Below the pieces are notes generated by a model, which saw nothing but the letters and a program-made list of their open reading frames with translations, was not told where the DNA came from and searched no databases. From Bacteroidales bacterium (GTDB lineage: Bacteria; Bacteroidota; Bacteroidia; Bacteroidales; UBA932): a DNA stretch of 47,162 nucleotides. Below are positions 25,021 through 34,044 of this stretch, piece by piece. The stretch is from positions 1 to 47,162 of the forward strand of contig JAFLUX010000005.1 of assembly GCA_022508605.1 (NCBI GenBank), given 5' to 3'. The position numbers and the translations under genes were made by a program. How positions within the stretch are numbered: the stretch's first letter is position 1; each line of letters starts with the position of its first letter.

Positions 25021-26034
25021 ATGGCAATCTTAGCATTTCAGAAACCTGACAAGGTGATCGTGCTCGAAAGCTCCGAAACCGTGGGCCGCTTCGAATTCCG
25101 CCCTCTTGAGCCGGGATACGGACAGACCATCGGCAACGCGCTTCGCCGCATTCTTCTCGCCTCCCTGGAGGGTTTTGCTATTTCCCGGATCAAGATTGTC
25201 GGTGTCGACCAGGAGTTCCAGACCATCCCCGGAGTCATCGAGGGGATGCAGGATATAATTCTCAACCTCAAGCAGGTGAGATTCCGCAGAATGGTCGATT
25301 CCGTCGATTCCGAGACCGTCAACATTACCGTCAGCGGCAAGCAGGAGTTTACCGCTGAAGATATCTCGAAAGGATTGTCCTCTTTCAAGGTGTTGAACCT
25401 GGAGCAGCATATCTGTTCTCTCGAACCGTCCGTAAAACTCGAAATCACCCTCACCATCACCAAGGGACGCGGCTTCGTGCCCGCCGAGGAGAGCCGTGAC
25501 GAGAATACCCCCATAGGGACCATCCCCGTGGACGCCATCTACACTCCGGTCCGCAAGGTCAACTGGAACGTGGACAACTGGCGTGTCGAGCAGAAGACGG
25601 ACTACGAGAAACTCACCCTCGAAGTCGTCACAGACGGCTCCATAAGCCCTGATGACGCCCTTCAGGAAGCTGCCAACATTTTGATTTACCATTTCAGACT
25701 TTTCACGGATGACAAGAAAGTGGCTCTCGAGAGCGCTGTCGAGGAGTCCGGCAGCGAACTTGACGAAGAGTCTCTCCGGACAAGGCATCTGCTGATGTCC
25801 AAACTTGCAGACGTAGGCTTGTCCGTCCGCGCTTTCAACTGCCTCAAGGCGGCTGAGATAGAGACTTTTGCCGATCTTGTGTCCTACACCAAGCCCGAAC
25901 TCATGAAGTTCCGCAACTTCGGTCGCAAGAGCCTCCATGAGATAGAGCAGCTGGCGGAAAAGATGAAACTGGAGTTTGGAATGGATGTTACCAAGTACAA
26001 TATCGAACCCAAGAAAAAAATTGAACAACAGTAG
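25021..26034 (+). CDS. rpoA: RNA polymerase alpha subunit
   Basis: 337 residues. The N-terminal dimerisation domain includes [20 protein letters not shown] and [17 protein letters not shown]; the linker is followed by the C-terminal domain with [19 protein letters not shown] and [20 protein letters not shown], the DNA- and activator-binding surface. Starts 20 bases after rpsD; rplQ follows after two bases, as in most bacteria. Confidence 0.97.
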   Translation: MAILAFQKPDKVIVLESSETVGRFEFRPLEPGYGQTIGNALRRILLASLEGFAISRIKIVGVDQEFQTIPGVIEGMQDIILNLKQVRFRRMVDSVDSETVNITVSGKQEFTAEDISKGLSSFKVLNLEQHICSLEPSVKLEITLTITKGRGFVPAEESRDENTPIGTIPVDAIYTPVRKVNWNVDNWRVEQKTDYEKLTLEVVTDGSISPDDALQEAANILIYHFRLFTDDKKVALESAVEESGSELDEESLRTRHLLMSKLADVGLSVRAFNCLKAAEIETFADLVSYTKPELMKFRNFGRKSLHEIEQLAEKMKLEFGMDVTKYNIEPKKKIEQQ

Positions 26035-26036
26035 AG

Positions 26037-26510
26037 ATGAGACACAATAAATCTATCAATCATCTGGGGCGTCAGAGCGGTCACCGCAAGGCTATGCTCG
26101 CCAACATGGCATCCTCCCTGATCAAGCACAAGCGCATCAACACCACCGTGGCCAAGGCCAAGGCTCTCAGGAGTTATGTTGAACCTCTTGTCACCAAGTC
26201 CAAGGAGGATACCACCCACTCACGCCGCGTCGTGTTCAGCTATCTCAAGGACAAGGTTGCGGTCACGGAGCTGTTCCGCAACATCGCTCCGAAGGTGGGC
26301 AACCGCCCCGGAGGCTATACCCGTGTCCTGCACACCGGTTTCCGAGCCGGAGATGCGGCCGAGATGGCGCTCATAGAGTTCGTGGACTTCAATGAGGCGG
26401 CTCTCGCTACGGCGCCGAAGGCAGAAAAGAAGGCGACCCGCCGCAGTCGGGCGAAAAAGCAGGATGAAGCTCCTGCCGCAGCCCCTGCACAGGAGACGAA
26501 GGCCGAATAA
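26037..26510 (+). CDS. rplQ: 50S ribosomal protein L17
   Basis: 157 residues. The core has [40 protein letters not shown] and [26 protein letters not shown] tail of about 35 residues rich in Ala, Lys, Arg and Glu follows, longer than in the E. coli protein, as usual in Bacteroidota. Last gene of the cluster, closed by a terminator. Confidence 0.97.
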   Translation: MRHNKSINHLGRQSGHRKAMLANMASSLIKHKRINTTVAKAKALRSYVEPLVTKSKEDTTHSRRVVFSYLKDKVAVTELFRNIAPKVGNRPGGYTRVLHTGFRAGDAAEMALIEFVDFNEAALATAPKAEKKATRRSRAKKQDEAPAAAPAQETKAE

Positions 26511-26525
26511 TTCAGAACACAAGAT

Positions 26526-26558
26526 AAAGCCCCGACAATAGCCGGGGCTTTGTTTTTT
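26526..26558 (+). terminator. Terminator of the ribosomal cluster
   Basis: AAAGCCCCG (26526-26534) pairs perfectly with CGGGGCTTT (26543-26551) around an eight-base loop, followed by a T-rich run. Lies 15 bases after rplQ. Confidence 0.88.
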
Positions 26559-26608
26559 GTTACTTTTTGCTTATTTTTAGCGAAGTAATTTTAAACCTTA
26601 ATTTTTTT

Positions 26609-28822
26609 ATGAATCCTCTATTCTACGCAGTCCCCTGCGCATCGGTAATAGCGCTGCTGTTCGCTTTCATCTTCTACCGGCAGATGAAGGTTCAGGACGA
26701 AGGGACTCCCACTATGAAACAGATTGCCCAGTATGTCCGCGAAGGGGCCATGGCCTACCTTCGCCAGCAGTATAAGGTGGTAATCATCGTATTTATCGTC
26801 ATGGCGATATTCTTCGCCGTACTCGCCTATGTGTTCCATGTGCAGAATCCGTGGGTGCCGTTCGCATTCCTTACCGGAGGTCTGTTCAGCGGACTTGCAG
26901 GCTTCATAGGGATGAAGACCGCGACCTTCGCGTCCGGCAGGACTGCCAATGCCGCCCGCCGTTCGCTCAACGCGGGTCTCAAGGTGGCCTTCCGTTCCGG
27001 AGCCGTCATGGGACTTACGGTCGTCGGCCTCGGATTGCTCGATATAGCACTGTGGTACATCATACTCAACGCCTTCGTGTCCGAAGCCACTGAGGCGCAG
27101 AAACTTGTGGTCATAACCACCACCATGCTCACCTTCGGCATGGGTGCGTCCACCCAGGCCCTCTTCGCCCGTGTGGGCGGCGGCATCTATACCAAGGCCG
27201 CCGACGTGGGTGCCGATATAGTGGGCAAGGTCGAGAGCGACCTGCCCGAAGACGACCCCCGCAATCCTGCGACCATCGCCGACAACGTGGGCGACAACGT
27301 GGGTGATGTCGCCGGTATGGGCGCCGATCTCTACGAAAGCTACTGCGGCTCCATACTGTCCACCATGGCCCTCGGCGCATCCGCATTCTATGCCGTGGGT
27401 CCTGAAATGCAGACCAGGGCCATTATCGCCCCCATGCTCATTGCGGCCGTGGGCGTGGTGCTCTCCGTTCTCAGCATATTCACCGTGCGCACCAAGGAAG
27501 GCGCCGGCATGGCCCAGCTGCTCAAGAGCATGAGTTTCGGAACCAATCTGGCCGCGGCTCTCAGCGGACTGGCCACTTTCGGCATCCTGGCCCTCGTGTT
27601 CGGCACCGGAAACAATGACTGGTGGCATTTCTCCTGCTCCGTGATTTCCGGACTCATCGCCGGCGTGGTCATAGGCAAGGCTACCGAGTACTATACTTCG
27701 CATTCTTACAAGCCCACGCAGAAACTTGCGGAGGCATCCAAGACAGGCCCTGCGACCGTCATCATCAACGGTGTCGGTCTCGGTATGATTTCTACTGCGG
27801 TTCCCGTCATCGCGATAGTCTGTGCAATCGTGCTCGCATATCTCTTTGCGATAGGATTCGACGTGCAGAACATGATGACGGCCGCATGCCTTTCCAAGGG
27901 CCTCTACGGCGTGGCCATTGCCGCAGTCGGCATGCTCTCCACCCTCGGAATCACGCTTGCGACCGATGCCTACGGCCCGATAGCCGACAATGCCGGCGGC
28001 AATGCGCAGATGTCCGAACTCGAACCTGAGGTGCGCGAGCGTACCGATGTCCTCGATGCACTCGGCAACACTACTGCCGCCACCGGCAAGGGATTCGCAA
28101 TCGGTTCGGCAGCCCTCACCGCCCTCGCCCTGCTCGCTTCCTATATCGAGGAAATCAAGATTGCCATGGAGCGTGCCGGCGACTATGTGGCGGGCGTTTC
28201 CGGCCAGGTCAAGGCTGCTGAGGCCAGCATACTCGACATACTCAACAACTTCAATGTGTCCCTGATGAACCCTACTGTTCTCGCAGGTGTGTTCGTCGGC
28301 TCCATGATGGCTTTCCTGTTCTGCGGTCTCACCATGAATGCCGTGGGACGTGCCGCGTCCAAGATGGTCGTGGAGGTGCGCCGCCAGTTCCGTGAAATCA
28401 AGGGCATCCTTACCGGCGAGGGAACTCCCGACTACAAGCGCTGCGTGGAAATCTCCACCAAGGCGGCACAGCATGAGATGCTCGGTCCCGCACTGCTTGC
28501 CATCATCGTACCCGTGGTCGTCGGCTGCGTCCTCGGCGTTGCTGGCGTTCTCGGCCTGCTTATCGGCGGACTCGGCGCGGGCTTCGTCCTGGCCGTGTTC
28601 ATGTCCAACTCCGGAGGAGCATGGGACAATGCCAAGAAGTATGTCGAGGAAGGCCACTTCGGCGGCAAAAACTCCGACTGCCACCACTCCACAGTCGTGG
28701 GCGACACCGTGGGCGATCCTTTCAAGGACACTTCAGGCCCGTCCCTGAACATCCTCATCAAGCTCATGTCCATGGTCAGCATCGTGATGGCCGGACTTAC
28801 CGTCGGATTCCACCTGCTGTAA
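26609..28822 (+). CDS. hppA: Membrane-bound proton/sodium-translocating pyrophosphatase
   Basis: 737 residues, about 16 membrane helices. Couples pyrophosphate hydrolysis to ion pumping across the inner membrane. The signature DVGADIVGKVESDLPEDDP followed by RNPATIADNVGDNVGD carries the acidic Mg-PPi ligands; the C-terminal catalytic loop has GAWDNAKKYVEEG and STVVGDTVGDPFKDTSGPS. The segment GNTTAATGKG (about residue 486) has Ala where potassium-independent enzymes have Lys, so a potassium-requiring type is likely. Sodium versus proton transport cannot be decided by eye; related gut Bacteroides enzymes pump both. Start ATG 26609 directly precedes the first helix. Confidence 0.93.
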   Translation: MNPLFYAVPCASVIALLFAFIFYRQMKVQDEGTPTMKQIAQYVREGAMAYLRQQYKVVIIVFIVMAIFFAVLAYVFHVQNPWVPFAFLTGGLFSGLAGFIGMKTATFASGRTANAARRSLNAGLKVAFRSGAVMGLTVVGLGLLDIALWYIILNAFVSEATEAQKLVVITTTMLTFGMGASTQALFARVGGGIYTKAADVGADIVGKVESDLPEDDPRNPATIADNVGDNVGDVAGMGADLYESYCGSILSTMALGASAFYAVGPEMQTRAIIAPMLIAAVGVVLSVLSIFTVRTKEGAGMAQLLKSMSFGTNLAAALSGLATFGILALVFGTGNNDWWHFSCSVISGLIAGVVIGKATEYYTSHSYKPTQKLAEASKTGPATVIINGVGLGMISTAVPVIAIVCAIVLAYLFAIGFDVQNMMTAACLSKGLYGVAIAAVGMLSTLGITLATDAYGPIADNAGGNAQMSELEPEVRERTDVLDALGNTTAATGKGFAIGSAALTALALLASYIEEIKIAMERAGDYVAGVSGQVKAAEASILDILNNFNVSLMNPTVLAGVFVGSMMAFLFCGLTMNAVGRAASKMVVEVRRQFREIKGILTGEGTPDYKRCVEISTKAAQHEMLGPALLAIIVPVVVGCVLGVAGVLGLLIGGLGAGFVLAVFMSNSGGAWDNAKKYVEEGHFGGKNSDCHHSTVVGDTVGDPFKDTSGPSLNILIKLMSMVSIVMAGLTVGFHLL

Positions 28823-28834
28823 TGCGACTGATAT

Positions 28835-28875
28835 AAAAAGAGATGGTCTACACGCCGTGTAGGCCATCTCTTTTT
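28835..28875. terminator. Bidirectional terminator between hppA and aroDA
   Basis: AAAAAGAGATGG (from 28835) pairs with CCATCTCTTTTT (to 28875), continuing through one wobble into CTACA/TGTAG around a five-base loop. A- and T-runs on either side make it work in both directions for the convergent hppA and aroDA genes. Confidence 0.88.
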
Positions 28876-28902
28876 AGTTCGTATCGGAATATCCCGTGAA
28901 GA

Positions 28903-30939
28903 TTATGCGGAAACCGTTGGCGTGGGGGCCTGCGATATGCAATGGTCGCCCCCGAACACACTGAAAAACTCTGGGAAACTTTTTGCAACGCAGTCGCAGT
29001 CGTCGATGAGCACGGGGCTGTCGGCTCCAAGGGACGCCACGCTAAGGGCCATGGCCATACGGTGGTCGTGACGCGAACTGTAACTGCCGCCTTTCAGGAG
29101 GCGTCCGCAAAGGAGGCGCGATGTCCAGCTCTCTCCCTGCACCACCAATTCGTCTCCGTCCGCTGCGGCCTCGACGCCCATGCTGTCGAGCATTTCCAGT
29201 ATCGCGCCGGCACGGTCGGACTCTTTCCCTGCAAGGCGGCCTAATCCGGCGATGCGGGACTCTCCGGCGCAGAATGCGGCAAGGACGCTCACTACCGGGA
29301 AAAGGTCGGGGGCGTGGTTGAGGTCGAAACAGAAGCCCTCAAGAGGCGCCCGCCGCACGCAGACAGTGCCGTCTTCGAGCTGCGAGACCAATGCTCCGGC
29401 CTCTACGAGAACATCGACTATTGCGAGGTCTGCCTGTATGGATTTCATGTCCATGCCGTCCAGCTCTACGCTCCCGAACACGGCGCCAGCAACCAGGAAT
29501 CCCGCCGCGGCGCTCCAGTCGCTCTCTATTGAAAATTCGGCGCTCTTATAGCGCTGTCCGCCTTTTATCTTGAAGTCTATGCCGCTGCATCCGCTCCAGT
29601 CTTCGGCTTCGAGAAGGCTCGCGTCGCCTTCCATCTCGCTCCTGGTGCTTATCCCGAAATGCCGCAGCACGTCAAGGGTTATGTACATATACGGTATGCT
29701 GCGGGGGTCGCTGACATGCAGGCTGCTGTCCTGCCGGCATAGCGGCAGTGCCATCAGCAGGCCGGAAATCAGCTGGGAACCTCCCTTGCCGTTGACGTCG
29801 GCAGACCCCGGAATGAGGCTGCCGCGCACATTCAGTGGCACGTGTGTGCTGCGTTTGTCCGGGGACTCCTCTCCCTCGGCATTGGTAAGCAGCACTCCGA
29901 ATGCCGCCATTATGGCCGCGGCCTCGTTCATGGGGCGCCTCAGTATGGTGCCTTCGCCGTCTACCCGGAAGGGCTTGCCGTTTATGGCGGAAAGCACAGG
30001 CACGCAGAGCCTGGCAAGCAGCCCGGATTCGCCTACGAACACGGATTCCAGACCGAGTCCGTTCCGTGCGCCCGTTCCTTTGATTGTCAGCGTGCCGCCC
30101 TCCCTGACGACCTCCGCCCCCATGGCCCGGATGAGCCTTATTGCGGATTCGCTGTCGTCGCAAGGGGAGTAGTCGTAAAGGGTGGAAGTGCCTTCGGCAA
30201 GTGCCGCGGCAAGAATGGCCCTCTGGGCAAAACTTTTCGAGGCAGGCATGCGAAGGGCCGTGCGGCTGAAGAAACGGGCGTCTCCGTACACGGCTTTCTT
30301 CATCTCGCCTACCGGCCATTGTCCCGGGGCCGCGGCCTCATCGGATGAAAGTGCGGCATATGTAAACGGAGCGCCGCGGCGCAGGCAGCCTATGCGGCTT
30401 TCGCGTCCGGCCTCTCCCATCCCGAAAGCCAGAAGTTTGCCCTGGAGCGAGTCCACCCCCTCCAATATCAGACTGTAAAGTCCGTACAGCCTGTCCACAT
30501 CTTCGCGAGAGTTGCAGAAGGTGACGATTTTGGCTATGTCGGCGCCGTAACGGAAACAGCGGGCGAGAGCCATCTGCAGGCCTTTTTCGTCCGGGGTGCC
30601 GCTGAAGTCGTGGTACGAGCGAATCAGTTCCGTGCCGCAGTCGCGGCACAGCTTGCGGAAGCGCCGGCTGATTTCGGAGGGCGCCTCTATCTCAAGGTCG
30701 GCGAAGCGGGCGCCTGATTCCACGGCAAGCGTGAGCCGACGCTCCGCCTCTGCCCAGTCGCCCCCGAGTTCCTGCGCCCGGCAGGTGGCAATCAGCGGTA
30801 TGTCCGTCTGGCCGAAAAGTTCGCTTGTCTGCTCATCGCTGAGCTTGCAGCGGTCGAGGCGTATTTCCGCCATTTCCAGCTCCGGCAGCAGGGCGCTTAT
30901 CTCTTCGTATGTCTTGTGCTGTATGCTTGTGCAAATCAT
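28903..30939 (-). CDS. aroDA: Fused 3-dehydroquinate dehydratase (AroD, type I) and EPSP synthase (AroA)
   Basis: 678 residues catalysing two non-adjacent steps of the shikimate pathway. Residues 1 to about 210 are a type I dehydroquinase: EIRLDR holds the substrate-binding Glu and Arg, SYHDFSGTP the catalytic His and AKIVTFC the Schiff-base Lys. From about 225 the EPSP synthase begins: MPASKSFAQRAILAAALAEG, the GESGLLARLCVPVLS loop, DLFPVVSVLAAFCAGESR with a catalytic Asp, KESDRAGAILEML and HDHRMAMALSVASLG. The usual GN(S/A)GT motif reads GESGL, a variant form. The shikimate dehydrogenase and kinase that act in between are not fused. ATG overlaps the upstream uvrA-like stop by four bases (ATGA). 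Confidence 0.88.
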   Translation of the reverse strand: MICTSIQHKTYEEISALLPELEMAEIRLDRCKLSDEQTSELFGQTDIPLIATCRAQELGGDWAEAERRLTLAVESGARFADLEIEAPSEISRRFRKLCRDCGTELIRSYHDFSGTPDEKGLQMALARCFRYGADIAKIVTFCNSREDVDRLYGLYSLILEGVDSLQGKLLAFGMGEAGRESRIGCLRRGAPFTYAALSSDEAAAPGQWPVGEMKKAVYGDARFFSRTALRMPASKSFAQRAILAAALAEGTSTLYDYSPCDDSESAIRLIRAMGAEVVREGGTLTIKGTGARNGLGLESVFVGESGLLARLCVPVLSAINGKPFRVDGEGTILRRPMNEAAAIMAAFGVLLTNAEGEESPDKRSTHVPLNVRGSLIPGSADVNGKGGSQLISGLLMALPLCRQDSSLHVSDPRSIPYMYITLDVLRHFGISTRSEMEGDASLLEAEDWSGCSGIDFKIKGGQRYKSAEFSIESDWSAAAGFLVAGAVFGSVELDGMDMKSIQADLAIVDVLVEAGALVSQLEDGTVCVRRAPLEGFCFDLNHAPDLFPVVSVLAAFCAGESRIAGLGRLAGKESDRAGAILEMLDSMGVEAAADGDELVVQGESWTSRLLCGRLLKGGSYSSRHDHRMAMALSVASLGADSPVLIDDCDCVAKSFPEFFSVFGGDHCISQAPTPTVSA

Positions 30940-33398
30940 ATATATCTGGCTGTAATGCTTTCGCTGTTCTTTCTGAGTTCGTCCGGGGTGCCGCAGGCCA
31001 CTATCCGCCCGCCTGCAAGCCCTCCGCCGGGCCCCATGTCCACTATATAGTCCGCGGCCCTTATGACATCCGTGTCGTGTTCTATGACTATGACCGTGGC
31101 CCCGTTGTCTATGAGGTGGCGGAACACTTTCATCAGTGTCTGCACGTCGAGGGGATGCAGGCCTATGGTCGGCTCGTCGAACACGAACACCGAGTCGCCC
31201 TGGGCCCGCCCCATTTCGCTGGCGAGTTTGAGGCGCTGGGCTTCTCCGCCGGAAAGGCTCGGGGTCGCTTCGCCGAGGGTGAGATAGCCCAGTCCCAAGT
31301 CGTGCAGCACTTTGAGCCGTGAGTGCACGAGACTCAGGTCCGAGCAGGCCTCGAGCGCTTCGTCCACGCTCTTTTCCATGAGTTCCGGCAGCGACAGCCC
31401 GCCCTTGCGCTTTATTTTGAAAGCCTGGCCGGAATACCGCGAGCCTCCGCAGTCGGGGCAGGGTATGTCTACATCCGGCAGGAACTGCACATCGAGGCTT
31501 ATGCTTCCTGTGCCGTCGCAGGTAGGGCAGCGGAGCGCCCCTGTGTTGTAGGAAAAGTCGCCCGCCTTCCATCCTTGCGTCCTTGCGTCTTCCGTCCGGG
31601 CAAATACCTTGCGCAGTTCGTCGTGTATGCCTGCGTAGGTGGCCACCGTGGACCGGACATTTATGCCTATGGGCGTGGCGTCTATAAGTTTTACTTTGCG
31701 GATGCCGTCGGCCTCGACGCTGACTATGTGGGAGGGCGTTTTACTGCCTTCCGTCAGGGCCTGCAAGCCCGGAATGAGACTCTCGAGTATGAGGGTGGTC
31801 TTGCCGGAGCCGGATACCCCGGTAACGACTGACAGGCGGCCTTTCGGGAAGCGGACTTCGAGGGGCCGGACAGTGTGGATGCGCTCTGTCCTGAGATGAA
31901 TCTCTCCGTCGGCAAAAACGTCTTTCGCAGATTCTCCGGTGGGGCCTTTCCGTTCTTCGAGGAATGGACCTATCCTGGATGAGGGGTTGGAAATCAGCTC
32001 TCGGATGCTGCCCCGGGCTATGATGCGCCCGCCTTGCGCTCCGGCATCCGGGCCGAGTTCTATAATGTGGTCGGCGTGGGAGAGCACCCGGGTGTCGTGG
32101 TCTACGAGCACTACCGTGTTCCCGTCTGCCACGAGGTCGTCCATTACTCCGAGAAGCCCTTTCAGGTTGGAGGGGTGCAGGCCTATGGACGGCTCGTCGA
32201 GGACATACAGCACGCCTGTGGTGCGGTTGCGGACGGCGCGTGAGAGCTGGACCCTCTGCCGCTCTCCGGTAGAAAGCGTGGCGGCGGGACGGTCGGGCGA
32301 GAGGTATCCGAGCCCGAGGTCCAGGAGGCGGCGGGCAGTGTCGTCGAATGATTCGCAGATGCGCTCCGCCATGGGACGCATGGGAGCGGGGAGAGAGGCG
32401 GGAACGCCGGCGACCCATTCCATAAGCTCGTCGAGGGGCATGCGGCAGGCGTCGGCAAGGGATATGCCTCTGAGCCGGGGCGCCCGTGCCGCCGCATTGA
32501 GGCGGGTCCCGCCGCACTCCGGGCAACTTTCCTCTTTCAGGAACTTTTCCACCCGCTTCATGCCTTTCTCGTCTTTCACCTTGCTGAGAGCGTTTTCCAC
32601 AGAATAGACGGCACTGTAGTACGTGAAATCCATCTCGGCAAAGGTGTTGGTCTTCTCGTTCTTGTAGAGTATGTGCCTTTTTTCGGCAGGGCCGTGGTAG
32701 ACGATTTCCTTTTCTTCTGGGCTCAGGTCTTTGAACGGTACGTCGGTACGCACTCCCATCTCCCGCGCGATGTCTTTCATGAGCGACCACATGAGGCTGC
32801 CCCAGGGGGCCACCGCGCCTTCGTCTATGCTGAGGCTCTCGTCAGGGACGAGCGTGGATTCGTCCACGGTGCGCACTACCCCGGTGCCGGAGCATCGCGG
32901 GCAGGCTCCCTCGCTGTTGAATGCGAGCTGTTCGGCTCCGAGCACCTTCACCTGTTCCCCGCAGACGGGACAGTAAACGGGACGCTCCGCCGCCACGTCG
33001 AGGGTGGGTTCGACGTAGTGTCCGTTGGGGCAGGGGTAGCTCGACAGGCGCGAGAACATCAGCCTGAGGCTGTTCAGCAGCTCCGACATGGTGCCGAAGG
33101 TGCTGCGTATTCCCGGAACCCCGGGGCGCTGGTGCAGGGCGAGGGCTGCCGGAACATAGCGCACGTCGTCTACCTGGGCCCTCGATGCCTGAGTCATTCT
33201 GCGGCGGGTGTATGTCGAGAGGGATTCAAGGTAGCGGCGGGACCCTTCGGCGTAGAGTATGCCGAGGGCGAGCGAGGATTTTCCCGACCCGGACACGCCC
33301 GCTATGCCGACAATCTTGCCGAGGGGTATGTCTACATCTATGTTTTTGAGATTGTGGGCCCTTGCGCCCCTCACTTCTATGTTTTCAGGCTTCTTCAT
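30936..33398 (-). CDS. UvrA-like excinuclease subunit lacking the UvrB-binding domain (UvrA2 type)
   Basis: 820 residues against about 940 for canonical UvrA. Two ABC ATPase halves are present, each with GVSGSGK Walker A and a signature (LSTGERQRVQLSRAV; LSGGEAQRLKLASEM), and the zinc-finger cysteine pairs are clear (CPVCG, CPRCSGTG, CPECGGTRL, CPTCDGTG, CPDCGGSRY). The insertion after the first Walker A is short, so the UvrB-interaction domain appears missing, as in Deinococcus UvrA2 and Streptomyces drug-resistance UvrA homologues. It may bind DNA or drug-DNA adducts without recruiting UvrB. It begins inside the end of the unknown gene upstream (14-base overlap) and is coupled to aroDA downstream. 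Confidence 0.85.
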   Translation of the reverse strand: MKKPENIEVRGARAHNLKNIDVDIPLGKIVGIAGVSGSGKSSLALGILYAEGSRRYLESLSTYTRRRMTQASRAQVDDVRYVPAALALHQRPGVPGIRSTFGTMSELLNSLRLMFSRLSSYPCPNGHYVEPTLDVAAERPVYCPVCGEQVKVLGAEQLAFNSEGACPRCSGTGVVRTVDESTLVPDESLSIDEGAVAPWGSLMWSLMKDIAREMGVRTDVPFKDLSPEEKEIVYHGPAEKRHILYKNEKTNTFAEMDFTYYSAVYSVENALSKVKDEKGMKRVEKFLKEESCPECGGTRLNAAARAPRLRGISLADACRMPLDELMEWVAGVPASLPAPMRPMAERICESFDDTARRLLDLGLGYLSPDRPAATLSTGERQRVQLSRAVRNRTTGVLYVLDEPSIGLHPSNLKGLLGVMDDLVADGNTVVLVDHDTRVLSHADHIIELGPDAGAQGGRIIARGSIRELISNPSSRIGPFLEERKGPTGESAKDVFADGEIHLRTERIHTVRPLEVRFPKGRLSVVTGVSGSGKTTLILESLIPGLQALTEGSKTPSHIVSVEADGIRKVKLIDATPIGINVRSTVATYAGIHDELRKVFARTEDARTQGWKAGDFSYNTGALRCPTCDGTGSISLDVQFLPDVDIPCPDCGGSRYSGQAFKIKRKGGLSLPELMEKSVDEALEACSDLSLVHSRLKVLHDLGLGYLTLGEATPSLSGGEAQRLKLASEMGRAQGDSVFVFDEPTIGLHPLDVQTLMKVFRHLIDNGATVIVIEHDTDVIRAADYIVDMGPGGGLAGGRIVACGTPDELRKNSESITARYI

Positions 33399-33990
33399 GG
33401 TATCTGTATCCGAGGCGGAACAGTTCTATGGCGGCTCCTATTCCGAACATCGCCTCTGCCGCGGCAAGGAACATCCTGTAGGCTTCGGCGGTCCCCGGTT
33501 CCGGAGACTCTTTCAGGAGGAAGTGATATGCGTTAGCGCTCATTTCCTGCATGACTTCGACGCTTTTCTCCTGCTCGCCGAGTATGGAGAGGCAAATATG
33601 GTCGTCCATGTCGTCGAAGCCCCGCGGCCCGTAAAAAAACGAGAAAGGAACGTTCTCGTATGCCTGCCAGTCCTTGTCCCAGAGATGGGCCACGGCCATG
33701 CCGAGGAATCCGGCGCAGGCGAGGGTGAACTCCGGGTATTCGTTAAACTCCTTTACGGCATCCCCGAAATATGCGGGCGCATAGCGCGTCCATGCGTCCT
33801 GGGTGTCGGGAGATGAGAGAAGCGTGCCGTCCAGAAGCCCTGCCGAGGTGCAGAGCTCCAGAAGGTGGCTTTCCATGCGCTGTTTGAAACTGTCCTTTTG
33901 TACTGGCTCCATGTCACTTGATAGCAATCCTGCGAATATACTCATTTTTACGCTATCCGCCTCCATTTTTGCATATACGGCACGGAGCAT
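33385..33990 (-). CDS. Protein of unknown function upstream of the UvrA-like gene
   Basis: 201 residues from ATG 33990 (alternatives 33966 and 33945). Mostly helical and acidic, with no signal peptide or membrane helix; a segment LWDKDWQAYENVPFSFFYG followed by DDMDDHICLSILG stands out by its aromatic and acidic residues. I do not recognise the family. Its end overlaps the UvrA-like gene by 14 bases, so the two are translated as a pair. An open frame continues to 34083 but runs over the divergent sbcD start, so the later starts are preferred. Possibly an accessory factor of the DNA-repair genes around it. Confidence 0.6.
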   Translation of the reverse strand: MLRAVYAKMEADSVKMSIFAGLLSSDMEPVQKDSFKQRMESHLLELCTSAGLLDGTLLSSPDTQDAWTRYAPAYFGDAVKEFNEYPEFTLACAGFLGMAVAHLWDKDWQAYENVPFSFFYGPRGFDDMDDHICLSILGEQEKSVEVMQEMSANAYHFLLKESPEPGTAEAYRMFLAAAEAMFGIGAAIELFRLGYRYHEEA

Positions 33991-34014
33991 GGCGATATTT
34001 GACAAATGACTTCG

Positions 34015-34022
34015 TATCTTTG
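34015..34022 (+). promoter_or_regulatory. -7 element of sbcDC
   Basis: TATCTTTG, 22 bases before the sbcD ATG, matches TAnnTTTG. A TTTG at 33998-34001 is closer than normal, so the -33 box is uncertain. Confidence 0.5.
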
Positions 34023-34044
34023 TACCTGACGACACGGCGATAGT

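Noticed and set aside
25030..26028. Open frame antisense to rpoA
   Set aside because: Entirely within a clear rpoA gene and without recognisable content.
26618..28687. Very long open frame on the minus strand inside hppA
   Set aside because: It mirrors the GC-rich codon pattern of hppA, has His/Gly/Glu-rich low-complexity translation and no recognisable domain.
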